DNA from: Opitutia bacterium UBA7350
GTDB taxonomy: Bacteria; Verrucomicrobiota; Verrucomicrobiia; Opitutales; Coraliomargaritaceae
Assembly (NCBI GenBank): GCA_949524905.1
Contig: CATINC010000013.1
Span: 1-64,000, forward strand
Length of the DNA stretch: 64,000 bases
Direction of reading: 5' to 3'
In this document: positions 1 to 8,867 of the stretch, piece by piece
Layout of the letters: every line of letters starts with the position of its first letter
Numbering within the stretch: position 1 is the stretch's first letter
Position numbers and translations under genes: made by a program
Notes under the pieces: model-generated
The model's database searches: none
What the model was told of the DNA's origin: nothing
The model's input: the letters and a program-made list of their open reading frames with translations, nothing else

Positions 1-260
1 AAGTGGGCACAATGCAAGATGGTATTAACAACTTCAGTGAAGTTATCGGCACAAACATCTCTGGCACCGCTTGGATCGCAAGCGGCGGTTATGCCAATCT
101 CCGTCTCATCATGACCACTGGTAATGTTGGCGCTGGGTCTCAGTTAGACAACTTCTCTGTAACAACTGAGTCTGTTGTAGTTCCCGAACCGAGTACCTAT
201 GCTACTATTGCCGGCTTGATGGTTTTGGCTTTTGCCATTCGCCGTCGCTGCATCCGCTAA
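1..260 (+). CDS. PEP-CTERM sorting-domain protein, 3' end only
   Basis: The reading frame is open from the window edge, so only about the last 86 residues are visible. The end carries a PEP-CTERM sorting signal: a Val-Pro-Glu-Pro-Ser-Thr box, a hydrophobic helix of about 15 residues (YATIAGLMVLAFA) and a terminal arginine cluster (IRRRCIR). Proteins with this tag are exported and, in the known family, processed by an exosortase and anchored or released at the cell surface. The visible upstream part is Gly/Ser/Thr/Asn-rich and looks like the end of a beta-sandwich passenger domain, but it cannot be assigned. A clear hairpin terminator follows 22 bases after the stop. Confidence 0.85.
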   Translation, partial: VGTMQDGINNFSEVIGTNISGTAWIASGGYANLRLIMTTGNVGAGSQLDNFSVTTESVVVPEPSTYATIAGLMVLAFAIRRRCIR

Positions 261-282
261 AGAGTTAAATCTTTACCCTTTC

Positions 283-313
283 AAAAAGCCTCCCCCAGCA
301 GGAGGCTTTTTTT
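283..313 (+). terminator. Rho-independent terminator after the PEP-CTERM gene
   Basis: An 11-bp stem (283-293 pairs with 301-311) with a 7-base loop is followed by a run of T. It lies just downstream of the PEP-CTERM stop codon. The A-run on the left side could also let it stop transcription of the convergent LacI-type gene. Confidence 0.85.
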
Positions 314-329
314 ATGCCATCATTAGGTT

Positions 330-1376
330 TTAAAGCTTCGTATCAGTCTCACCCGCAATCACAGTTCCATTTAGATAGACGTGTTGCGTCGTGCTATATC
401 GATTACTTAATAAATCATCGAGCCGCCTAGCGGCCTGGTAACCAATCTGTCGATATGGTATTTGTACTGTGGTTAACTTCTGGGAAGTACCCATTTGCGG
501 TATGCCATCAAATCCAGTAATGGCATAGTCCTTACCCGACTCTAATCCATGCTTTTGAAAGACCTCTATAAAATCATAAGCAATATGATCTGCGGGGCAA
601 ATCCATGCTGTGACGCCATCTCGCGTTTGCTGTAGAGCCTTCTGATACCCCTCCTCCAAGCCGTAGGTGTCCGTTGCATAAACGTTGAGTATATCCTCCT
701 GACGATACGGCAAATCAGCACGCGCTAATTTCTCAATATAGGCACTGTAGCGTCGATAAACCCAAAGCGCCTCCACTGAATAGCGCCATGAGAAAAACCC
801 GATCCTTCGGTGTCCTTGATCAATCAATTTTTGCATCAAGTGAGAGACCCCGCGATGGTGATCCACATCGATACAATCTAAATCTGATGCCCCATATTGC
901 TCCACCAAAGAAACACATGGAAATTTCCGCATCAGACCTCCTATGATCGTACTGGGGAAAGGATAAATGAGCAAAACACCATCCCATTGGGTTTTCCTCT
1001 CCTTAAGCAGTTGCTCATAGTGACTTGCTTTAAAATTAGTTTCCCGAGGATTTACTATTTTTATATCGAGCTTGATATGATTCAAAAGTGCATATTCTGA
1101 AATACCAGGCAAAAGCTGCATGCCGGGGCTTTGATTGTCTTTGGTTATATCCTGATCTAGATCACTACAAATCAAGACTGCCATCGTCCTAAAAGAACTA
1201 CTTTTAGATTTATTTGTACCCCTAGGCTCCAGATAAGTATAGCCAAGTTTAGTAGCCATGGCAAATACCGCCGCGCGCGTATCCGGATTGATTCCTGGGT
1301 GATTGGTAAAGCAGCGTGAAACCGTTGTGCGGGATATTTCCAAAGCATTGGCTATCTTTTGCTGATTAACTCTCAT
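330..1376 (-). CDS. LacI-family transcriptional regulator
   Basis: A 348-residue protein with the classical LacI layout. The N-terminal helix-turn-helix (residues 1-50; QQKIANALEISRTTVSRCF then a hinge ending GYTY) is followed by a periplasmic-binding-protein-like sensor domain (about 65-345; DGVLLIYPF, IDVDHHRGVSHL, GFDGIPQMG). Such proteins are normally sugar-responsive repressors. The frame extends 18 codons further upstream, but the ATG at 1374-1376 puts the HTH at the extreme N-terminus as in the family, so I chose it. The gene is divergent from the sulfatase gene with about 120 bases between starts, making that gene and itself the obvious candidate targets. The effector is unknown. Confidence 0.9.
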   Translation of the reverse strand: MRVNQQKIANALEISRTTVSRCFTNHPGINPDTRAAVFAMATKLGYTYLEPRGTNKSKSSSFRTMAVLICSDLDQDITKDNQSPGMQLLPGISEYALLNHIKLDIKIVNPRETNFKASHYEQLLKERKTQWDGVLLIYPFPSTIIGGLMRKFPCVSLVEQYGASDLDCIDVDHHRGVSHLMQKLIDQGHRRIGFFSWRYSVEALWVYRRYSAYIEKLARADLPYRQEDILNVYATDTYGLEEGYQKALQQTRDGVTAWICPADHIAYDFIEVFQKHGLESGKDYAITGFDGIPQMGTSQKLTTVQIPYRQIGYQAARRLDDLLSNRYSTTQHVYLNGTVIAGETDTKL

Positions 1377-1391
1377 AATTGATAAACATTT

Positions 1392-1416
1392 ATACAGTAT
1401 ATTTTCTAGCAAGAAA
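1392..1416. promoter_or_regulatory. Possible operator region between lacI-type gene and sulfatase
   Basis: The divergent intergenic region contains the 9-base palindromic core ATACAGTAT (1392-1400) and a short inverted repeat TTTCT-AGCA-AGAAA (1403-1416). LacI-family proteins bind short palindromes at such positions. The same 9-mer recurs in front of rhaDE. Assignment is by position and symmetry only. Confidence 0.3.
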
Positions 1417-1495
1417 TAATAATTGCACAATCATGCACTTATTTTACTTTAATTTGTCTGTAAGATACCAACATTTAACCGCAAGCATTCTTTTC

Positions 1496-4489
1496 ATGCC
1501 ACCCCTTAAGCTTAGAATTCTATCTTCATTTATCCTAACAGCTTGTTTGGTATCTCCAGTGGTAGCTCAAATGCATGTCATTGGTTGGCAGACATTTGAA
1601 AATGCCACTTTGGGTGATAACAATTCCACGATTCAAGACACAAGCCCGGACACTAACTCAACCTACGACAGCACCCCAATCGGTTCGAATTCGGGTTCCC
1701 TATATTTAACGGGGGCAATAGGCACCAACGCATCTAACTTAGGATACTCTGGGTTCGGCCAAGCAACCAATAATGATTTCCTCAATGGGCCCAGTTTTGG
1801 CAGTAATCTCACCATAACAGATTACACCCTTGCAGATGGCTCGCCCGGTCAGCGTATTGGACCCTATAACAACCCATCTCCGAATGGTGCAGAAAACAAC
1901 GGCACCAGTTCTTGGAAATTCAGCCAGCAAAATGGGGTCTTTCAATTAAGCGGTGATTTTTCTATCACCAATCACAGCAATTATTTTTTTCAATTAGAAA
2001 ATATACACTTTGACGCACGCGGATATTCAAATGAAAGCACCTCCCCAAAGAAACTTGAGCTAAGATATCTGGCAACCAACGGACTGCTCGTTAACCTCAA
2101 CACCCAAAGCGAAGTACCAGACCAGCAAATCCTGTACACCAGCACTTGGACCTCCAGAAGTGTCAAAGAAGTCTCTCAAAGCCTTGCTAGCGTCATTGGA
2201 TCCGAAGTTCGAATTCCGCCTGGGCAAACGGCACGTTTCCGATTCACTTGGTCTGAAGCTACCGGCAATGGCCATGCACAAATAGATAACCTCGCGCTTT
2301 CAGGCACCTTCCTTGACTCAAATAATAACTTCAGCGTCGTTGACCCAACCACATCAAGTGAGCTAAGCATCGACTCAACCCCAAACATTATTGTTATCTT
2401 GCCTGATGATCAGCGTTGGGATGCCACCAGTTATATGCAAAATCGCATGAGCAGCCTTGGACGAATCCCACGCTTCCCCTGGTTGGGGTCGCCCACCTCC
2501 ACCACCCCAAACATGGATAGGCTTTCAACTGAAGGCATCCACTTTGATAACGCCTTCTCTGTCTATTCGCTTTGTTCACCTGCTAGAGCCACTATGCTTA
2601 CCGGGCAGCACGCCCACATTCATGGGGTAACCGATAATGATACGCATTTTCCGCTTGATGCCGTAACCTACGCTACTGCCCTACAAGATGCTGGCTACAC
2701 AACAGCTTACTTTGGAAAATGGCACATGGGAACCCAAGACAAACGACCGGGCTTTACCCAAGCGGCAACCTACCACGGACAAGGAACCTATTTCCAATCC
2801 ACTTTTTACGATCAAAATGGAAATTGGCTCTTTAATACCTCCGCCAGCGATTGGGTAGATGATATTTCTACGCAACAAGCTCTCAATTTTATCAACGCAC
2901 AATACCTTGCCGATAACCCCTTTATGCTCGTGCTAGGATTTAAAACACCGCACTCACCCAGAGAGCCCCCTGCCCGCAGCTCCAGTTTGTTCTCCAGCGA
3001 TAGCCCCGCAGACGTCCCCAACCTAACAAGCCCGCCTCCTTTTGCCCCCAACACTTATAGCGGATACGATCTCACGGACTTGCGTAACTACATGCGTACC
3101 ATCGTTGGTATCGATCAAAATGTTGGAGAAGTGCTAGACCTACTCGACTCCCTGAGCATCGCCAGTAATACCGCTGTTATCTTCATCAGCGATCAGGGCT
3201 ATTTCCGTGGAGAACACCGACTCGGCGACAAACGAGCTCCCTACGAAGAGAGTATCCGTATTCCACTCATGATTCGCTACCCCGATGCACAGAGCGCTGC
3301 ATCCGTAGTCGGAAATATCGCCCTAAACCTCGACCTAGCCCCCACCATTCTCGACATTGCCGGCGTAGATATCCCCGAGAGCATGCAAGGCAAAAGCCTC
3401 CTTCCATTGATCAGCGGGCAGACCCCTGCAAATTGGCGCGATTCCTTTCTATTTTCCTATAATCACGATCCCGAATTTCCAACTGCAGCCGTTCGACCCT
3501 ACCTGGCAATCCGCCACAAGGACGGCACTAAACTTGTAACCTATCCCGAAAATAGCGCCTGGAACGAACTCTACAAAACCGATACTTCAAATGACCCTTA
3601 CGAGACCTTAAACCTTTACGCCTCCACATCCGAAAACACTACCCGAAACAACATGGAAGCATTGCTACTTCAGCAGGTCAACGAGCAGGGTTTCCTAAAA
3701 ATAAAACAAAGCACCGCAACACCCGATGGAGGCGCACTCACCCTACAAGCAGGCAACAGTTCTCATTTTATCCTAGAAGCTTCGGCCGATCTTTCTACTT
3801 GGAATGAAATGGGTCGTATTGAGGGCAATGGTACGGAATCCACCTTGAGTTTAATTCACCCAAACTCAACCAGTAGCCTTACCATTACTGGTCATACCGC
3901 CGATTATACCCTCACCGAAGGTCCCCCTGTTTCCACCAACCAAGGCTATTCAAACCTTGTCTCCGGCTCCCAAAGCCCCTATGGTGGACGTGAGGCCGTC
4001 CTTATTTTCGAGCTCCCCCAAATGCCTGCAAGCCAAGAGCTTGCTAAGGCTCAAATTGAAATCTCAGCCAAGCGGCAATACGCAAAATGGGATTCAGACC
4101 TCTGGACCCTCGGTATTTATAACAACACTTCTGCCATAATAGAATACTCAGAAAACCCCAGCGGTGATCCTGCCGTTATCAAACTACAAGATGCATTTTT
4201 GACCGATCTTTTAGGAACCACGTTTGAACGGATTAGCTCTAGCCCTATTTCTAGGCTTACCCATTATCTGCAGTCCTTCTATAATGAAAACCCCACTTAT
4301 ACAGACGGAAAGTATCTCTTTTTAAGAATTAACCCGAATTGGGATATTGGTGTTAACAACCAGCAATATAGTATTTCATCCGCCCAACACGCCGATTCCA
4401 GCCAACATCCACAACTTCATCTTTATTTCCGAGAAGCCAGCATCGACCCAGCCCACTATTTCCATCGTGTGCGTTATGGGAACGATTAA
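1496..4489 (+). CDS. Secreted multidomain sulfatase
   Basis: With the ATG at 1496 the protein has 997 residues and starts with a good Sec signal peptide (basic start, hydrophobic LSSFILTACLVSPVVA, then AQ). Earlier in-frame ATGs at 1379 and 1433 would bury this signal. Residues about 30-290 are a Ser/Thr/Asn/Gly-rich region resembling a beta-sandwich. The alkaline-phosphatase-superfamily sulfatase domain starts near 294 (NIIVILPDDQRWD, metal-binding Asp pair). The sulfatase signature CSPAR begins at Cys360, the residue converted to formylglycine in Cys-type sulfatases. DQGYFRGEHRLGDK lies near 565. The C-terminal 250 residues include an LEASADLSTW motif common in secreted verrucomicrobial proteins and a further beta-rich part. 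The substrate is probably a sulfated polysaccharide, but this cannot be read from sequence. Confidence 0.9.
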   Translation: MPPLKLRILSSFILTACLVSPVVAQMHVIGWQTFENATLGDNNSTIQDTSPDTNSTYDSTPIGSNSGSLYLTGAIGTNASNLGYSGFGQATNNDFLNGPSFGSNLTITDYTLADGSPGQRIGPYNNPSPNGAENNGTSSWKFSQQNGVFQLSGDFSITNHSNYFFQLENIHFDARGYSNESTSPKKLELRYLATNGLLVNLNTQSEVPDQQILYTSTWTSRSVKEVSQSLASVIGSEVRIPPGQTARFRFTWSEATGNGHAQIDNLALSGTFLDSNNNFSVVDPTTSSELSIDSTPNIIVILPDDQRWDATSYMQNRMSSLGRIPRFPWLGSPTSTTPNMDRLSTEGIHFDNAFSVYSLCSPARATMLTGQHAHIHGVTDNDTHFPLDAVTYATALQDAGYTTAYFGKWHMGTQDKRPGFTQAATYHGQGTYFQSTFYDQNGNWLFNTSASDWVDDISTQQALNFINAQYLADNPFMLVLGFKTPHSPREPPARSSSLFSSDSPADVPNLTSPPPFAPNTYSGYDLTDLRNYMRTIVGIDQNVGEVLDLLDSLSIASNTAVIFISDQGYFRGEHRLGDKRAPYEESIRIPLMIRYPDAQSAASVVGNIALNLDLAPTILDIAGVDIPESMQGKSLLPLISGQTPANWRDSFLFSYNHDPEFPTAAVRPYLAIRHKDGTKLVTYPENSAWNELYKTDTSNDPYETLNLYASTSENTTRNNMEALLLQQVNEQGFLKIKQSTATPDGGALTLQAGNSSHFILEASADLSTWNEMGRIEGNGTESTLSLIHPNSTSSLTITGHTADYTLTEGPPVSTNQGYSNLVSGSQSPYGGREAVLIFELPQMPASQELAKAQIEISAKRQYAKWDSDLWTLGIYNNTSAIIEYSENPSGDPAVIKLQDAFLTDLLGTTFERISSSPISRLTHYLQSFYNENPTYTDGKYLFLRINPNWDIGVNNQQYSISSAQHADSSQHPQLHLYFREASIDPAHYFHRVRYGND

Positions 4490-4640
4490 AGCCCTCCTTA
4501 AAAAGCTGCTGCCAAGATAATATCCCCCATCGAAAAACACAGCCTGCATTTAATACCTTGCCAGGCTGCTCCCTCCTGCGTGTAAACAATAAACAAATCA
4601 TGGGGCGGATGAGCTAATCGCCATACGCTGAATTCAATTC

Positions 4641-5579
4641 ATGAATCGTTTTTTCTACTTAGCCCTCCTCGGTGCCACTGTGGCTCTACTGGCCCAACCG
4701 CGTCCCGACGGTCCACCGAGAATGCTTGCACACACCATTACCGAGTCTCGCAAATGGCAACCCATCCCCGCCACCGAACCACCACCCTACGCATCACAGC
4801 AGAGCTTTAAAAAAAATTCGCGCACCCTCGTGGTAAACGCCAACGCCATCCCAGAGCACAAAGTCGGGCAATTCCCCAACCGCCGCAATCCCCACACCAT
4901 CCGCGAGCAAAAACTAGCCTTTAACCTCCCCCTCAATCCAGTCCCCCTTAAAGAACCCGTCCCTCTCCATAACGATAGCGGACGCGGCGCACCCAACACC
5001 CCCTTTGGTATCGCCGCCAACGGCGTCCTCTTCGACCCCGGCACCGCCGAATTCTACCTAGGCGACCGCAACGCCGACTGGAACTACGAAGCCCTCAGTG
5101 GCTCCGTTATCCTTGGACTCGATGTCCACCACGCCCATGTACAGCCCAATGGTTCCTACCATTACCACGGACTCCCCACCGGACTCCTCAAACGTCTCAA
5201 GCTTCAACCCGATACCCACTCCCCTCTCATCGGTTTTGCGATGGACGGCTTTCCCATTTACGCCCTCTACGGCTACCGCGATGCCCGCGACTCTAAATCC
5301 CCCATTGTGAAATTGCGCAGTAGTTGGCAACTCAAGCGCGGAGAACGTCCCAGCAACGGCAGTAACCCCGGAGGTCGCTACGACGGCACCTTCAGCAAAG
5401 ACTACGAATACATCCAAGGCTCCGGCGACCTCGACGAATGCAATGGTCGCTTCACCCGCACCAAAGAATTTCCTAAAGGTACCTACGCCTATTTCCTGAC
5501 CGAAGACTGGCCCGTCATCCCACGTTATTTTCGTGCTCAACCACTCAAACTGCGTGGCGAGCGACCGCCCCGCCGCTAA
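4641..5579 (+). CDS. YHYH-domain secreted protein
   Basis: A 312-residue protein with an N-terminal signal peptide (MNRFFYLALLGATVALLAQ). It carries the motif that names the YHYH family at residues 173-176 (GSYHYHGLP), preceded by GLDVHHAHVQPNG and followed by IGFAMDGFPIYALYGY. The many His and Asp residues in this block suggest metal binding, but the biochemical role of the family is not established. The N-terminal 90 residues are proline-rich and not recognised. It follows the sulfatase by 150 bases with no clear terminator between them, so co-transcription is possible. It is Arg/Pro-rich at both ends. Confidence 0.8.
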   Translation: MNRFFYLALLGATVALLAQPRPDGPPRMLAHTITESRKWQPIPATEPPPYASQQSFKKNSRTLVVNANAIPEHKVGQFPNRRNPHTIREQKLAFNLPLNPVPLKEPVPLHNDSGRGAPNTPFGIAANGVLFDPGTAEFYLGDRNADWNYEALSGSVILGLDVHHAHVQPNGSYHYHGLPTGLLKRLKLQPDTHSPLIGFAMDGFPIYALYGYRDARDSKSPIVKLRSSWQLKRGERPSNGSNPGGRYDGTFSKDYEYIQGSGDLDECNGRFTRTKEFPKGTYAYFLTEDWPVIPRYFRAQPLKLRGERPPRR

Positions 5580-5681
5580 AGCCCACACTTCTAGCCAAAC
5601 CACGCAGCCCAGAGTGAAATTAACTTTATTTATTCATTATGATTAACTTTTATAGGTCGGATTCCAACTCCCCATAAAAGT

Positions 5682-6257
5682 ATGTACCTCATCTTCGACA
5701 CCGAGACCACCGGACTCCCGAAAAAATACCAAGCCCCCATCGCCGACCTCGACAACTGGCCCCGCGTCATCCAACTCGCCTGGGCTTTCTACGATCAGGA
5801 CCGCAACTGCATCGCCCAACAAGTCGACCTCATCCAACCCGACGGCTGGGAAGTCCCCACCGAACCCTTTTGGATCCAACACGGTTTTTCTCAAGCCCAA
5901 TCCCAAGCCAAAGGCATCCCCATCCGCGACGCCCTCACCCGTTTCCTCCAGCAAATCGAAAACACCTCTCAACTCATCGCACACAACCTCAGCTACGACT
6001 ACCCCGTCCTCGGTGCCGAGTGCCTCCGCGCTGGTTTAAAATCCCAAAACAAACCCGCCCACTGCTGCACCAAAGAAATCGCCACCGACTACTGCGCCAT
6101 CCCCGGCAACTACGGATTCAAATGGCCTAAACTTTCCGAGCTCCATCAAAAATTATTTGAGACCGACTTCCAAGGCGCCCACGACGCCATGGTCGACGTA
6201 AAAGCCTGCGCCCGCTGCTACTTCGAACTCCTCGACCGCGGCATCCTGAAGGGGTAA
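5682..6257 (+). CDS. DEDDh 3'-5' exonuclease (DnaQ-like)
   Basis: A 191-residue single-domain protein of the RNase T/DnaQ exonuclease superfamily. The five acidic/His catalytic positions are visible: Asp6 and Glu8 in FDTETTGL, Asp106 in AHNLSYDYPVL, and His167 plus Asp172 in GAHDAMVDVKA. It lacks the extra domains of a polymerase III epsilon subunit, so it is more likely a stand-alone exonuclease in repair or RNA turnover. The gene lies between the YHYH gene and a small unknown gene on the opposite strand, and its 5' leader of about 100 bases shows no Shine-Dalgarno. The exact substrate is unknown. Confidence 0.85.
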   Translation: MYLIFDTETTGLPKKYQAPIADLDNWPRVIQLAWAFYDQDRNCIAQQVDLIQPDGWEVPTEPFWIQHGFSQAQSQAKGIPIRDALTRFLQQIENTSQLIAHNLSYDYPVLGAECLRAGLKSQNKPAHCCTKEIATDYCAIPGNYGFKWPKLSELHQKLFETDFQGAHDAMVDVKACARCYFELLDRGILKG

Positions 6258-6338
6258 AGACCTGCTACTCACAAGCTCGGCTGAAGACGAGACCTTCCTT
6301 GTGTCTACGAGTCCCAAGGTAGAGTAAATTTACCCCCC

Positions 6339-6653
6339 TCAATCCCCCGCGAGTTCGATGGAGCGGTAGGCGTGCTGGAGTTGTTCTTGGCGTTGGTGCG
6401 GATGTGGGAGTGCAAGCGCTTGGCGAAAGTTATGAATGGCGGTGTCCGCTCCGCGTCCGGCAGGCAGACTAGCGCGAAGGAATTCAAGCGCGGCGAGGAC
6501 TGGTCGGGTACGCATATCTTCGTGTTGGCAACGGCTGACAGCGTCGTGCAGGCATGCGAGGGCCGCGCCTTGTTCATCCAGCAGGTTAATAGCATCACCG
6601 TCGCTGCGGAAGGGTAGATCGTGCTCGCGAGCCTGTTGACTGAAATATTCCAT
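6339..6653 (-). CDS. Small hypothetical protein, 104 residues
   Basis: I do not recognise this protein. It is rich in Ala, Leu, Gln and His, has no signal peptide or membrane segment, and looks wholly alpha-helical (AALACLHDAVSRC, RPVLAALEFLRASL, HNFRQALALPH, LQHAYRSIEL). This could be a short helical-repeat or TPR-like fold. The amino-acid composition is protein-like, unlike the overlapping alternative frame on the same strand. It starts at an ATG at 6651-6653. It sits downstream of mdh and its terminator, so it should have its own promoter in 6660-6740. Confidence 0.55.
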   Translation of the reverse strand: MEYFSQQAREHDLPFRSDGDAINLLDEQGAALACLHDAVSRCQHEDMRTRPVLAALEFLRASLPAGRGADTAIHNFRQALALPHPHQRQEQLQHAYRSIELAGD

Positions 6654-6736
6654 AAATAGGTGAACATAAATTCACTATATACTAAGCGAGTCAACCTAAA
6701 GTGTATTTTTTGTGTATTTTTTACTTCAAGGAGCCG

Positions 6737-6774
6737 TAAAAAACGGGCTTGCAGGAACCACCCCACAAGCCCGT
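6737..6774 (-). terminator. Rho-independent terminator of mdh
   Basis: A 9-bp GC-rich stem (6743-6751 with 6766-6774) is followed, when read on the minus strand, by a run of T. It lies about 145 bases downstream of the mdh stop codon with no gene in between, so the mdh transcript would carry a long 3' untranslated part. Confidence 0.7.
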
Positions 6775-6919
6775 AAGCAAAACTGCAACTCTACTATGGT
6801 AAGTGAAGTTACGGGAAATTTTATAGCCTAAAGTGTGCCAATATTCTGGGCAGACGAGAAAAAGGATTCACGAATAGGAAACGACCTTCCCACTTTCATA
6901 CCTTCCTACTTTCCCACTC

Positions 6920-7915
6920 CTAAACTTCGATTCCGAGCTGATCGAAGGCGACTGACCGTTCTTCGAGGAGTTCGTCGTTGGTAGCTTTGATCTGGGCTTT
7001 AGCGTAGTCGTTGAGCTGGAGTCCATCGACAACGTGCCAGTCTCCGGCTTCATCGATTTTGATGGGCAGAGAGGTGATGATGCCAGTGGGGGTATCGTAT
7101 TCGCCACTGGAAATGACGCATACGGAATGGAATCCGCCCTGAGTAGGGGTGACGAGATCGCGGACGGTGTCGACGACGGCATTGGCGGCGGAAGCAGCGG
7201 AAGATGCACCGCGGGCTTCGATGATGGCCTTGCCGCGTTGTCCAACGGTGGGGACAAAGCTTTCCTTGAGCCAAGCTTCGTCTGCGATGACTTCGTGGGC
7301 GGCTTGTTGGTTGATCTTAGCATTATAGAAATCGGGAAACATGGAAGGGCTGTGATTACCCCAAACGCAGAGCTCGGTGACTTCAGAAACAGGGACTCCT
7401 GCTTTTTGAGCGAGCTGGGTCTTGGCGCGGTTCTCATCGAGACGGGTCATCGCAAAAAATTGCTTGTTGGGGATGTCGGGCGCACTGGCCATGGCGATGA
7501 GGCAATTGGTATTGCAGGGATTGCCCACAACGACGACGCGGACGGAGGGTTTGGCGTGATCATTGATGGCTTTGCCCTGCCCAACGAAGACTTTTCCATT
7601 GATGCCGAGGAGATCGGCACGTTCCATGCCTTGCTTGCGAGGAACGGATCCTACAAGGAGGGCCCAGTCCACGTCTTTAAAGCCTTCGCTGAGGTCTGCG
7701 GTTTGGACGATTTCGCTAAGCAGGGGGAAAGCGCAATCGTCAAGTTCCATGGCGACGCCTTTAAGGGGCGCGAGCCCTGGTTCGATCTCAATAAGATTGA
7801 GCGCAACGGGCTGGTCGAGACCAAACATCGCGCCGGAAGCGATGCGAAATAGAAGAGCGTAACCGATATTACCGGCGGCACCTGTGACTGCGACTCGAAT
7901 GGGATCTTTTTTCAT
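6920..7915 (-). CDS. mdh: Malate dehydrogenase (NAD-dependent)
   Basis: A 331-residue protein of the lactate/malate dehydrogenase family. It interconverts malate and oxaloacetate in the cytoplasm (TCA cycle). The Rossmann motif [18 protein letters not shown] (11-28) matches the group of MDHs found in plants, animals and many bacteria. Substrate-binding arginines lie in [14 protein letters not shown] (Arg93, Arg99), NPCNTN is at 132-137, and the proton-relay pair is Asp160 (RLDENRA) and His188 (WGNHSP). The length is normal for the family. A weak sigma70-like promoter is visible upstream and a terminator downstream, so it is probably monocistronic. A quinone-linked malate oxidase is encoded about 6 kb away. 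Confidence 0.96.
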   Translation of the reverse strand: MKKDPIRVAVTGAAGNIGYALLFRIASGAMFGLDQPVALNLIEIEPGLAPLKGVAMELDDCAFPLLSEIVQTADLSEGFKDVDWALLVGSVPRKQGMERADLLGINGKVFVGQGKAINDHAKPSVRVVVVGNPCNTNCLIAMASAPDIPNKQFFAMTRLDENRAKTQLAQKAGVPVSEVTELCVWGNHSPSMFPDFYNAKINQQAAHEVIADEAWLKESFVPTVGQRGKAIIEARGASSAASAANAVVDTVRDLVTPTQGGFHSVCVISSGEYDTPTGIITSLPIKIDEAGDWHVVDGLQLNDYAKAQIKATNDELLEERSVAFDQLGIEV

Positions 7916-7956
7916 GTTGGTTTTGAATTTGGAAAGAAAAACTTTCTCATTTTTCC

Positions 7957-7985
7957 ATAATGGTGTCAGTAATTTTCTACATCAA
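7957..7985 (-). promoter_or_regulatory. Candidate promoter of mdh
   Basis: Read on the minus strand, TTGATG (7980-7985) and CATTAT (7957-7962) are separated by 17 bases, about 40 bases before the mdh start. Each box matches the sigma70 consensus at four of six positions, so the assignment is tentative. Confidence 0.3.
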
Positions 7986-8083
7986 AGGGTGAATTTACGG
8001 AGTCGTTCGGGTACAACGATGGGCTGGGATGCGCGTGCTTCCCTTTGAAATATAAACCGCCTTCTTTTCTTTATGACCAGGGA

Positions 8084-8848
8084 CTAGGGCTTCTGCTCCA
8101 ACAGTCGTTTGCGGCGGTAGGCCTCATCGAGGCGATTTTCGATACGATCTGATTCGTTTGCAGCAAGGTAGTTACAGCCGCCAAAAAGTTGGTTGGCAAG
8201 GATGACCTTAGACCATTTATCGAGCATCTGCATGGTATTGATAACATCGACATCCGATTGCCCGAGGATAAAGGGCCCATGGTTTTCGAGAAAAATAATT
8301 TTTGGAGCCTTGCCATATTTTTCTTTAAAATCCACGAGGGCCTCGCGTACTCCGTGCGCTAGTTTAAAGCCGGGATCGATATAAGGCACCACCGCAAAAT
8401 TGCGGCCGCATACAACGATGGCATCCGGAAAAATATGTTCTAGATAAGGTTCAGCGCCCGATTGACTGCACAGGATGGAGAGAACTGATTCGGGATGACC
8501 GTGTCCGACCCATTTACAATCTCCAAGGCTCAAACAAACGGCATGGACAAAGGTTTCAACCGAGGGGCGCTTTGCTTCGGGGTCTACTTTGATTGCTTCG
8601 AGGGCATCCTGTACTTCCGCATCAGTCAGGGAAGGTTTGTCGACGCATTGTAGGGCTTGGTTCAAGTCGACTTCAGTAAAATCGCTAGGACCTGCAAGTC
8701 CCAAGCAACTACCCGATGCTTTCACATAAAAGCTTCCGGATTCGCCCATGACACTGGTATTTCCCTCCCCTAAAATGGCCCAACCCCGATCCTCGCGTCC
8801 AAATTCACGTGAGAGTTTCACCAAGCTTTCTAGTAAATGATTCGACAT
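8084..8848 (-). CDS. Class II aldolase/adducin family protein
   Basis: A 254-residue protein with the class II sugar-phosphate aldolase fold. It shows the phosphate-binding loop GEGNTS (28-33), a likely catalytic Glu98 (SVETF), and zinc-ligand histidines His116 and His118 (VGHGHPES) and His190 (ENHG). The frame continues upstream into rhaDE, but the ATG at 8846-8848 starts the conserved part and leaves a 19-base gap to the rhaDE stop, so the two are probably one transcript. Family members cleave or epimerise sugar phosphates such as fuculose-1-phosphate, rhamnulose-1-phosphate or ribulose-5-phosphate. Here a rhamnose- or fucose-related role is likely from context, but the substrate is not decided by sequence. 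Confidence 0.85.
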   Translation of the reverse strand: MSNHLLESLVKLSREFGREDRGWAILGEGNTSVMGESGSFYVKASGSCLGLAGPSDFTEVDLNQALQCVDKPSLTDAEVQDALEAIKVDPEAKRPSVETFVHAVCLSLGDCKWVGHGHPESVLSILCSQSGAEPYLEHIFPDAIVVCGRNFAVVPYIDPGFKLAHGVREALVDFKEKYGKAPKIIFLENHGPFILGQSDVDVINTMQMLDKWSKVILANQLFGGCNYLAANESDRIENRLDEAYRRKRLLEQKP

Positions 8849-8867
8849 AAAAAATAGACTCAATGGG

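Noticed and set aside
5058-5603. Minus-strand frame of 181 codons opposite the YHYH gene
   Set aside because: The Val/Gly-rich text has no motif and the plus strand carries a signal peptide and a known domain.
6305-6766. Minus-strand frame of 153 codons overlapping the 104-residue protein
   Set aside because: It runs through the mdh terminator hairpin, and its Ser/Thr/Pro/Cys-rich composition is less protein-like than the alternative frame starting at 6653.
7034-7852. Plus-strand frame of 272 codons opposite mdh
   Set aside because: Antisense to a complete malate dehydrogenase; the Gly/Asp-rich text is a by-product of mdh codon use.
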